Assembly: GCA_030628225.1 (NCBI GenBank)
Contig: DAOVRJ010000019.1
Span: 1 to 16,498, forward strand
Direction of reading: 5' to 3'
DNA length: 16,498 nucleotides
DNA from: Candidatus Zixiibacteriota bacterium
GTDB taxonomy: Bacteria; SM23-81
A program made the position numbers and the translations under genes. This document shows, in pieces, positions 1 to 6,269 of this stretch. Every line of letters starts with the position of its first letter. Positions within the stretch are counted from its first letter, which is position 1. The notes under the pieces were generated by a model. The model had not been told where the DNA came from. It was given only the letters and a program-made list of their open reading frames with translations, and made no database searches.

Positions 1-188
1 TCAAGAACTCTTTGAAGTCTGGAGACAGATTGACGGTAGCCATAATTTAATCGCCTCAATGTTTCGACGGCTTTCAACCGTTCGTAGTGTGATTTTGATA
101 ACCAATAATCTTTATCATCGGAAGGATCAGAGAGAGAAGCAACTTTGAATTTCGTTTTGTCTATTTTAAGAGAATCAAGCTCGCTCAT
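1..188 (-). CDS. Partial small hypothetical protein (N-terminal 62 residues)
   Basis: An open frame starts at the ATG at 188-186 and runs off the left edge without a stop. A GGGAGA ribosome binding site lies 7 bases upstream of the start. The visible product begins MSELDSLKIDKTKFKV and contains DYWLSKSHYERLKAVETLRR and ends SVSRLQRVL. The 'YWLSK/T...ERL.A.E.LRR...RLQRV' pattern is one I recall from small bacterial proteins often encoded next to nucleotidyltransferase or toxin-antitoxin-like genes. The partner would lie outside the window, so that role is only an inference. The start lies 83 bases downstream of the 105-residue gene on the same strand, so the two may be cotranscribed. No membrane segment or signal peptide is visible. 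The reading frame is well supported and the function is not known. Confidence 0.7.
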   Translation of the reverse strand, partial: MSELDSLKIDKTKFKVASLSDPSDDKDYWLSKSHYERLKAVETLRRLNYGYRQSVSRLQRVL

Positions 189-271
189 ATAACATTCTCC
201 CATATTAAGGCTCGATTAACTTAATTCCTATAGGCCTACCTGGTCAGGTTCCGCAAGTTATCCCACAGTTT

Positions 272-589
272 CTATTCATCATCAGCAAACTCGGGCGGCA
301 TCCAATCTATGACCGAACCGCCGCTGTTGGGGTAATAGGGACTGACTAAAAAATTCATCCCATGCTCCCGGGTGACACGAAAATCCCGAACCTGGAAAAG
401 CTTTCCTTCATGCAGGTCAAATTTCTTTTCATCCAGAGATGGGACCGGCGTAAACAGATAGAGTTTATTCAGAACCTCCGCTTTCTTCTCATCGGGGATC
501 ACGTATTCCTCAACAGTTCCACCATGCACCTTGAGCGATCGCGTCGGAAACGGCAATCTGGGATCGTCTGCTTCTGTGAAGTCGACCAT
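272..589 (-). CDS. Hypothetical protein, 105 aa
   Basis: A complete frame starts at ATG 589-587 with a good ribosome binding site (AAGGGAGA, about 6-7 bases upstream). The product is acidic, soluble-looking and has no signal peptide or transmembrane segment. It is rich in aromatic and proline residues towards the C-terminus (SPYYPNSGG, DWMPPEF). I do not recognise a family. Its neighbours are the partial YWLSK-type protein downstream on the same strand and the secreted esterase upstream. Small unrecognised proteins of this size next to such genes are often parts of toxin-antitoxin-like or accessory modules, but nothing in the sequence proves that. The plus-strand frame on the same stretch has no better support. 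Confidence 0.6.
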   Translation of the reverse strand: MVDFTEADDPRLPFPTRSLKVHGGTVEEYVIPDEKKAEVLNKLYLFTPVPSLDEKKFDLHEGKLFQVRDFRVTREHGMNFLVSPYYPNSGGSVIDWMPPEFADDE

Positions 590-661
590 GATGTGTCTCC
601 CTTCTGTTTAACGCCATCGGGCTAAGCCAGTTATCAGACAAACGATTGGTCCTTTAGGACC

Positions 662-1939
662 TCACCCGACCGCAGGAAGTGCGTCAGTTCGCGGTCCCAG
701 CTCCTCTCGAATAAGTGTTCCATGCTCGCCGGGGACAGCCTCAGATGGCTGCGCCGACCCGGACGGCTCTGCCGGGCTCTGCCCGGCGGGGAAGAACATC
801 TCCAGGGCATCGTCGATGTGTGCCCGCCAGGATCCCCAACTGTGACCTTCGTGATATTCCTGATACCGATAGGTATATCCCCCGGCCTGCAGAATGGGGA
901 TAAAATCTCTCACCAGGGGAATGAGCATGGGAATGTCATAGGTTCCCAGATCCAAATATAATTTCACGTCCAAAACCGGGCTGTTCTGGAATCTGTCGTA
1001 AATGGAACTCTGAATATAGCCGGACTGTGCGGCTATATTCCCGAAAATGTCAGGATGGTTCAGGCCAAACCACAAAGAGATATTGCCGCCGTTGGAGGCA
1101 CCCAGTACCGCCCGACTCTCCGGGCCGGCAAGGGTGCGGAAACGGGAATCCAGCCAGGGAATGATCTCCTCGACGATGAAGCTGGTGAACTCATCCTGCA
1201 GACTGCCGGCATATTCCTCATTGCGGTTGACCGGTGGAACAAAGACGGCGATGATCGGCACGATGCGTTCATGATGGATCAGGTAATCGATGACGTTGTC
1301 GGCATTGGCCAGACTGATGTACTCCAGTCCATCGTGGAACAGGATCATCGGGTAACAATCCGAGGAGACATCATAGGAGGGCGGCAGATACACCCTGATG
1401 GTTCGTGAATTTCCCATGTTCACGCTGTAAAACAGGGTGTCCTGCAGAGACCCGTGCGGTATCTCAGGATAGAACTCGATCTCTGGCGGAGCCTGATACG
1501 CTGGCATACATAGCTCTGAATTGGGCCCGAATCCTCCCAGTACAGTATTGGGATTCAGAGGGTCGAGGATCCAATTTGAGCCATTGAGCACGAATTTATA
1601 GTCCAGTCTAGCATCGATCTCGTACGATTGGGTCCGATGCCAGAGGTCGGTCCCGGCCACCAGGGTCATGGGAGATGCACCTATCGTCCAGGCATTGGCA
1701 TCTCCCGGCACCGATATGCTCTGTGTGCTTCCCCGGTAGATGAAATGGGCCAGGGTGTCCTGCTCGACCAGCGGAAAAGCGGCGGTGGTATCTATAAAGC
1801 TGTCCACCAGTGCTGGCCTCTGGTCCAATGGAGTGGCATCTAACTGCGCCAGAAAATCATCAAATGTCTGGGACCCAACGCCCGAGGATGCTGTCAGGAG
1901 TAACAGGATAAAAGCAATTGATAATTTCATGTTCTTCAT
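662..1939 (-). CDS. Secreted alpha/beta-hydrolase, enterochelin-esterase/EstD-like (Fes family)
   Basis: This is a predicted exported serine esterase. A TTG at 1966 would give 434 residues, but the ATG at 1939 is preferred because it directly precedes the signal peptide (MKNMKLSIAFILLLLTASSG); ATG 1930 is also possible. In numbering from TTG 1966, residues 75-150 resemble an E-set/CBM48-like domain (PGDANAW, LDYKFVLNGS), as in Fes-type esterases. Residues 170-392 form the alpha/beta-hydrolase domain. The nucleophile elbow is GASNGG (Ser291), the likely acid is an Asp in LYLDLGTYD (Asp339 or Asp344), and the His is His375 in EGHSWG. The last 40 residues are a Pro/Ser/Glu-rich tail of unknown role. 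The substrate cannot be read from sequence; this family includes siderophore, acyl-sugar and feruloyl esterases. The start codon overlaps the stop of an upstream PIG-L remnant as ATGA, which would allow translational coupling. Confidence 0.85.
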   Translation of the reverse strand: MKNMKLSIAFILLLLTASSGVGSQTFDDFLAQLDATPLDQRPALVDSFIDTTAAFPLVEQDTLAHFIYRGSTQSISVPGDANAWTIGASPMTLVAGTDLWHRTQSYEIDARLDYKFVLNGSNWILDPLNPNTVLGGFGPNSELCMPAYQAPPEIEFYPEIPHGSLQDTLFYSVNMGNSRTIRVYLPPSYDVSSDCYPMILFHDGLEYISLANADNVIDYLIHHERIVPIIAVFVPPVNRNEEYAGSLQDEFTSFIVEEIIPWLDSRFRTLAGPESRAVLGASNGGNISLWFGLNHPDIFGNIAAQSGYIQSSIYDRFQNSPVLDVKLYLDLGTYDIPMLIPLVRDFIPILQAGGYTYRYQEYHEGHSWGSWRAHIDDALEMFFPAGQSPAEPSGSAQPSEAVPGEHGTLIREELGPRTDALPAVG

Positions 1940-2040
1940 TTTCCTGCTGGAGCCCCTGCGGGACAATCAAATTTTGCTATCGTCCCCCCACAGTCGGTTT
2001 CCGGATCGTCCGGATGCACACCCATGACAATTACTTTCAT
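1936..2040 (-). pseudogene. N-terminal stub of a PIG-L/LmbE-family deacetylase, overlapping the esterase start
   Basis: A 34-codon frame runs from ATG 2040 to TGA 1938-1936. It contains VMGVHPDDPETDCGGTIAK, which is the start of PIG-L deacetylases: the HPDD zinc-binding motif followed by xCGGTIA. An intact member is usually about 220-280 residues with further metal ligands, so this is a remnant. After the match it continues DCPAGAPAGK and stops. The TGA overlaps the preferred esterase start (ATGA at 1939-1936). The other two frames show no continuation of the family. Either a deletion joined a deacetylase N-terminus to the esterase, or the stub survives as a short coupled leader ORF. The motif match is direct; the history is inferred. 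Confidence 0.6.
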
Positions 2041-2097
2041 TTCCTATTCTTCTTCTTTGCGGTGCCAACGTCAGATGTATTCTCTGGCAAGTTACAA

Positions 2098-3942
2098 TTA
2101 TTTCTTACCAAAAAACCGCGCTCTTTTAGTTAACAAGACCATATCTCTTAAATAATGGATATTCTCCGCGTTAAGCCAATTTTTCTCAAAATCCTTTTCC
2201 TGAACGAGAGTGGCTATAGAAGCTAAGGTTTTCAAATGAAATGCTCTATCTTCTTTTGTCCCAACAAAAACAAATACCGCCTTTACCGAACTTTCCTTAG
2301 CGGTGAATCTTATACCCTTTTTGCATCGGACAAGCATTAAGAAAAAGAGATTGCTTCTATCAATAATGATATGAGGAAGAGCAACAAAACGTGAAATTGC
2401 AGTGTTACAATCTTCCTGTCTGTTTTTTAGCAACGAAAGAATCTCATTCTTATTGATGTTAATCTCCTCAGAAATGTTTTCGGAAACAATCTTAAAAAAG
2501 TCATCCAATTCCAATGGACCCTCTATGTCTAGAATTTTCGCATCTTTAACTAATAAATCGAATTTATCATGTTTAATATTATTCCTATCACATAAAATGT
2601 CTCTTAACTCAGTTTCTAAAAGATGCTCTGTTAATCTTGAGTCTGTTATTCTTTTAAGCAGATGCAAGAGGGCATATTCACCTTCAAATTTTCTCCTCCC
2701 GTAAAACAGATAGCAAGCCACGCTCAACATAAGAAAAGATAAGCTAATTTCTATAGCCTCAAAACCTAAATCTATTACAAAAAAGGCAAAGATAACAATC
2801 CCAAGTATTTGTAGCCAAGGATATAGGGGAGTTTTAAAGCTGGGTCTATAATGTTTAAGTTTGCTTTCTCTTAAGATAATGACAGAGATGTTCGTTAGCA
2901 CGTATGAAGTTAAGATCACGGCGGATGCTGCTTTTACTAACATTTCCAAAGGCAGTAATAATGCAATAATAATGAACGCTCCGGTAATGCTGATTGAGAT
3001 CACTGGCGTTCTGAATTTTTTATGTACTTTACCGATACTGTGAGGTACAAGACTATCTCTGCTTAAAGCCAAAGGGTAACGCGATGCGGACATTATCCCG
3101 GCATTTGCAGTCGTGATAAAAGCCAATAAAGCGGCTATTGATATGGCAATAAAACCGGGTGTTCCCATGAAGATCTTTGCAGAATCCATTATCGGTGTGA
3201 GTGAATTGGCAAATGATACAGAATCTAAAATTCCAACCGTTGCGATAAGTAACAAAGTATATAATACTGTAACTATGCCCACTGAAGCAAGCATCCCCAA
3301 AGGAATATTCCTTTGGGGATTTTTAATTTCCTCGGACATGCTTGCTATTTTCAGTAAACCACCAAAAGATATGAAGATAAAACCTGCTGTGACAAAGATA
3401 GGATTGATTCCTTTGGGTGCAAAAGGTTTAAAATGTGAGGCGTTGATCTTGGGTAGTCCGAGAACAACATATAATGCCATCAGGATCAGCAGACCCATTA
3501 CAAGAAAAACCTGGAATCTCGCAGCTGTCTTCACTCCGATCATATTCAAGAATACGAAGCAAAGGCAGATTATAATTGAGGCAAATATCACTGGTGTTCC
3601 TGTGGCCAAGAAGATTATCTCTGATATGCCAAATATTGCAAAGGCGCTTTTAAGCGATAAAGCTGCCCAGCCTAAGAAACCTGATACGGTTCCGACTAAA
3701 GGGCCTAAGCTTCTATTAATAAAATAGTAATCGCCGCCTGCCTTAGGCATTGCAGTAGATAGTTCAATGACGCTCATAATACCCACTATGGCAAGCAATC
3801 CCGCGAGAAAATATGAAACGATCACTGAAGGACCAGTCCGAGAAAAGGCAAACCCGGGCAATATAAAAATACCAGAACTTATCATTGCTCCGGTTGCAAT
3901 ACAGAATACATCAAGGAAAGTTAACCTTTTTTTCAATTCCAT
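2098..3942 (-). CDS. APC-superfamily amino acid permease with C-terminal PTS EIIA-like domain
   Basis: This is an inner-membrane transporter, probably for amino acids. ATG 3942 is chosen because TAGGTG lies 6 bases upstream; GTG 3951 would add three residues and is the origin of the numbering here (617 aa). Residues 12-415 hold about 12 hydrophobic segments. TM1 carries the APC motif TGAMISSGIFILPG (20-33), followed by ELSTAMPKAGGDYYFINR (63-80), also characteristic of APC permeases. Residues 430-610 resemble the EIIA(Fru/Ntr) fold: ALPHIIID places His527 where the phosphorylated His of EIIA sits, and AFHLKTLASIATLV follows the EIIA pattern. Such fusions are known in many bacteria; here the domain could be regulatory rather than phosphotransferring, since the usual 'IPHG' glycine is replaced by Ile. 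The gene is clearly AT-richer than those on its right, which suggests transfer. Its upstream region is the baeRF remnant. Confidence 0.88.
   Translation of the reverse strand: MELKKRLTFLDVFCIATGAMISSGIFILPGFAFSRTGPSVIVSYFLAGLLAIVGIMSVIELSTAMPKAGGDYYFINRSLGPLVGTVSGFLGWAALSLKSAFAIFGISEIIFLATGTPVIFASIIICLCFVFLNMIGVKTAARFQVFLVMGLLILMALYVVLGLPKINASHFKPFAPKGINPIFVTAGFIFISFGGLLKIASMSEEIKNPQRNIPLGMLASVGIVTVLYTLLLIATVGILDSVSFANSLTPIMDSAKIFMGTPGFIAISIAALLAFITTANAGIMSASRYPLALSRDSLVPHSIGKVHKKFRTPVISISITGAFIIIALLLPLEMLVKAASAVILTSYVLTNISVIILRESKLKHYRPSFKTPLYPWLQILGIVIFAFFVIDLGFEAIEISLSFLMLSVACYLFYGRRKFEGEYALLHLLKRITDSRLTEHLLETELRDILCDRNNIKHDKFDLLVKDAKILDIEGPLELDDFFKIVSENISEEININKNEILSLLKNRQEDCNTAISRFVALPHIIIDRSNLFFLMLVRCKKGIRFTAKESSVKAVFVFVGTKEDRAFHLKTLASIATLVQEKDFEKNWLNAENIHYLRDMVLLTKRARFFGKK
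3293..3320. repeat. 28-bp perfect palindrome inside the permease gene
   Basis: The half-site ATCCCCAAAGGAAT is followed immediately by its exact reverse complement. It lies in the coding sequence of the permease, where the minus strand reads NPQRNIPLGM (about residues 211-220), the conserved loop after EEIKNP. On the plus strand it is followed by TTTTTAATTT, which makes it terminator-like for antisense transcription. Confidence 0.75.
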
Positions 3943-3951
3943 TATCGGCAC

Positions 3952-4273
3952 CTACGGTTTTTCCGTAACTGCTACCTTTATTGGGACTATCAGTAATATT
4001 ACCCCTGACATGCGATAGCGCAACAGGCAACCAACGCCGCCGAGCTGCATCAGAAAGTCGCTGTGCTCTACGACCTCGGTATAGCAACTGTTGCGTTCGG
4101 CCATTCTGACCATCTCTTCTTTAGATGTCAAGGCTTCTTACTTCTTTGCTTCCACATTCAGGACAAACCTTTTTAACAGCGCGATTCGAGCCTATTGCCT
4201 CGCATTCCGGGCATGACCATCCCGGACCAGGATTGTACGATTTGGCTAACACAAGCACATCCTGTCCATCCAT
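3952..4273 (-). pseudogene. Frameshifted C-terminal remnant of a bacterial eRF1-like (baeRF-type) protein
   Basis: Two consecutive minus-strand frames read as one protein end. From ATG 4273 to TAA 4123-4121 (50 aa) the product reads MDGQDVLVLAKSYNP, then a zinc-ribbon-like WSCPECEAIG and VCPECGSKEVRSLD. A +1 shift at the stop continues SKEEMVRMAERNS...VVEH, then DFLMQLGGVGCLLRYRM, and ends at TAG 3954-3952. The order 'VLVL-K-Y--GW-CP-C / CP-CG / helix / LGG(I/V)G-LLRYR' is that of the third (C-terminal) domain of archaeal aRF1 and bacterial eRF1-like proteins. The N-terminal two domains, usually 250 or more residues, are absent. The sequence upstream turns directly into an array of 7-base words at 4274, so the break lies at the array edge. 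A sequencing error could explain the frameshift but not the missing front. Confidence 0.6.
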
Positions 4274-4308
4274 TTTGCAATTTTCACTTTACATTTTTCA
4301 CTTTTCAT
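4274..4308. repeat. Array of 7-base words (TTTTCAC type)
   Basis: Five consecutive heptamers in perfect register: TTTGCAA, TTTTCAC, TTTACAT, TTTTCAC, TTTTCAT. The reverse complements (GTGAAAA, ATGAAAA and similar) are the words of the array at 8472-8499. It begins exactly where the baeRF remnant loses its upstream part. No gene is visible between it and the octamer array at 4509; the intervening roughly 200 bases hold nothing I recognise. Confidence 0.65.
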
Positions 4309-4508
4309 TGCGATATTCGAAGAATGTCGCTCAGGACCGCCGGTCGTGCTCACGGACGCCGAACGTAAATCGATGATCCTACGGTCGTAGAATCCCCAGT
4401 TCACGCACAGGACCGCGAACACGACGGACGGTTAATGTGAGCAACAAAGGGTTCAAGGGGTCAGGAATCGAGTGGCCCCCGTTCACCACCCCTCTGAACA
4501 CCTTAAGG

Positions 4509-4572
4509 TTTTCCCCTTGAATCCTAGAATCCTTGGATCCTCGAATCCTATCTTTTCCGAATCCTCAACCCC
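4509..4572. repeat. Array of 8-base words (nnGAATCC type)
   Basis: Eight consecutive octamers: TTTTCCCC, TTGAATCC, TAGAATCC, TTGGATCC, TCGAATCC, TATCTTTT, CCGAATCC, TCAACCCC. Five fit nnGRATCC exactly. The array lies just downstream of the aldehyde dehydrogenase stop, in a gap without a gene, and is flanked on the left by related text (GGGTTCAAGGGGTCAGGAATCGAG at about 4450-4473, split by the register). No recognisable terminator hairpin for the dehydrogenase is visible besides this region. Confidence 0.65.
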
Positions 4573-4603
4573 TATTTTTTCACTTGCACGATTCACGTCA
4601 TCA

Positions 4604-6091
4604 TTACTGATTATCAATCTGCGCCCGCTGCAGCTTGCCGCTGAAGTCCACGTAGAGGGTCTTCCACTCGCTGAAGATCTCGTAGGCGGTCCAGCCGCCC
4701 TCGCGGTGCCCGTTGCCGGTATCCTTGACGCCGCCGAAGGGCAGATGAGCCTCGGCGCCGATGGTCGGCCCGTTGATATAGGTGATGCCCGCCTCGATGT
4801 CGCGCATGGCCCGGAAAGCCCTGTTGACGTCGTTGGTATAGACGGACGAGGATAGACCATAGGCGGTATCGTTGAGCACGGAGATGGCCTCATCGAAAGA
4901 CTTCACCTTGATCACCACCACCACCGGCCCGAAGATCTCCTCCTGGGCGATGCACATCTCGCTTGTGACGTCGGTGAAGATGGTCGGTTTGTAGAAATAC
5001 CCCTTGGCCAGATCGCCATCGGTGGCGTACTGGCCGCCGCAGAGCATCCTGGCCCCCTCTTTCTGGCCGATCTGCACATAATTGTGGATGATCTTCCGCT
5101 GGCCCTCGTTGATCACCGGACCGACGTCCACACCCTCGTTATTGCCGTATCCAAGTTTCAGCTTCTTGGTACGCTCCAGGAGCATGTCCACGAACTGGTC
5201 GTGGACGTCTTCCTGGACGATGAGCCGGCTGGTGGCGGTGCAGCGCTGGCCGGTGGTGCCGAAGGCGCCCCACAGAGCTCCGTCGATGGCCAGCTCCAGG
5301 TTGGCATCGTCCATGACGATCTGGCCGTTCTTCCCACCCAGCTCCAGGGAGATCCTCTTCAGGTCCCTGCCGCAGGCCTCGGCGATCTTCCGGCCGACGA
5401 CCGAGGAACCGGTGAAGGAGATCACATCCACATCGGGATGCTCCACCAGGGGCGAGCCCACGGTGGAACCGGTGCCATGGACCAGGTTGATGGCCTTGGG
5501 CGGCACGCCGCCATCCAGAAGGATCTCCACCAGGGCGGTGCCGGTGGCCGGCACGTCGCTGGCCGGCTTGAACACAACGGCGTTGCCGCAGGTCAGGGCA
5601 GGAAAGATCTTCCAGGTGGGTATGGCCATGGGGAAATTCCACGGGCAGATGACACCGGCCACGCCCATGGGCTGCCGGGTGGTCATGGCCACCTTGTTGG
5701 GCAGCTCCGAGGGCACCGAAGGGGCGAAAAACCTTCTGCTTTCGCCATCGGCGTAGTAGGCGGTGTCGATCCCCTCCTGGGTATCGCCCATGGTCTCGGT
5801 GAACACCTTGCCCATCTCGCGGGTCATCTCCCGGGCGATCTGTTCCTTGCGCTGGACCATCAGATCGCCGATCTTCTTCATGATCTGTCCCCGCTGAGGC
5901 GCGGGAACCAGCCGCCATTCTTTAAAAGCCTCCCGAGCCGCCTTGACGGCCTCGTCCACATCCTTTTTATTGGATTTGGGGAAAATGCCGATGAGATCGT
6001 CCCGATCGGCCGGGTTGCGATTCTCGAAGGTTTCCCCGTCGATCGCGTCACACCAGCGTCCGTTGATGAAGTTCTGGTACTTCTTGGCCAT
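4604..6091 (-). CDS. NAD(P)-dependent aldehyde dehydrogenase, ALDH7-like
   Basis: A full-length cytosolic aldehyde dehydrogenase (495 aa, the normal family length) that oxidises an aldehyde to its acid with NAD(P)+. Visible active-site residues are Asn152 in CPWNFP, Lys175 in FKPASD, the cofactor-binding FTGSS (226-230), general base Glu250 in LELGGKN, nucleophile Cys284 in GQRCTATSR, and EEIFGP (384-389). The C-terminus (FGGVKDTGNGHREGGW and YVDFSGKLQRAQID) resembles the alpha-aminoadipic semialdehyde dehydrogenase side of the superfamily and related uncharacterised enzymes from Planctomycetes and FCB bacteria. The physiological substrate is therefore not settled. The start at ATG 6091 has a GGGGGG ribosome binding site 4 bases upstream. 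It has its own promoter at 6173-6201 and is probably monocistronic. Codon use is GC-rich, like the genes to its right. Confidence 0.95.
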   Translation of the reverse strand: MAKKYQNFINGRWCDAIDGETFENRNPADRDDLIGIFPKSNKKDVDEAVKAAREAFKEWRLVPAPQRGQIMKKIGDLMVQRKEQIAREMTREMGKVFTETMGDTQEGIDTAYYADGESRRFFAPSVPSELPNKVAMTTRQPMGVAGVICPWNFPMAIPTWKIFPALTCGNAVVFKPASDVPATGTALVEILLDGGVPPKAINLVHGTGSTVGSPLVEHPDVDVISFTGSSVVGRKIAEACGRDLKRISLELGGKNGQIVMDDANLELAIDGALWGAFGTTGQRCTATSRLIVQEDVHDQFVDMLLERTKKLKLGYGNNEGVDVGPVINEGQRKIIHNYVQIGQKEGARMLCGGQYATDGDLAKGYFYKPTIFTDVTSEMCIAQEEIFGPVVVVIKVKSFDEAISVLNDTAYGLSSSVYTNDVNRAFRAMRDIEAGITYINGPTIGAEAHLPFGGVKDTGNGHREGGWTAYEIFSEWKTLYVDFSGKLQRAQIDNQ

Positions 6092-6172
6092 GAAACCCCC
6101 CTTGTGATTATTTGGTGAGAGAAAAAACGCGGGCTGAAATATCAGCTTATGAAAAAACAGCCTTATCTAAGC

Positions 6173-6201
6173 AAATTAACACCCGGGGTGGGCGATGTCA
6201 A
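6173..6201 (-). promoter_or_regulatory. Sigma70-like promoter of the aldehyde dehydrogenase gene
   Basis: On the minus strand, TTGACA (6201-6196), 17 bases, TAATTT (6178-6173). Transcription would start near 6166, giving a leader of about 75 bases. It sits just past the stop of the S8 peptidase gene, which argues for independent transcription of the two genes. Confidence 0.6.
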
Positions 6202-6269
6202 TGGAAAAATCCCCCCTAACAGCTTTTTCAATATATCGATAACATTTTGTGTGCCACCAACATAACCGA

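Noticed and set aside
648-661. Small hairpin GGTCC-TTTA-GGACC just after the esterase stop, as a terminator
   Set aside because: The 5-bp stem has no T-run on the minus strand, so it is too weak to call.
3113-3727. A 204-codon plus-strand frame opposite the permease
   Set aside because: Its composition (Ile/Lys/Pro) is the reverse of membrane segments, and the permease reading is unambiguous.
3961-4020. Promoter of the permease (TTGCGC, 16 bases, TAATAT on the minus strand)
   Set aside because: The -35 match is poor and it lies within the remnant coding sequence; there is not enough support to list it.
5139-5918. A 259-codon minus-strand frame inside the aldehyde dehydrogenase gene
   Set aside because: It is a same-strand shifted frame rich in Arg, Gly and His with no domain or ribosome binding site; it is a composition artefact.
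5084-6118. A 344-codon open frame on the plus strand
   Set aside because: It lies antisense to a full-length aldehyde dehydrogenase with all catalytic residues, and its Gly/His/Leu-rich product is typical of the reverse of GC-rich coding DNA.
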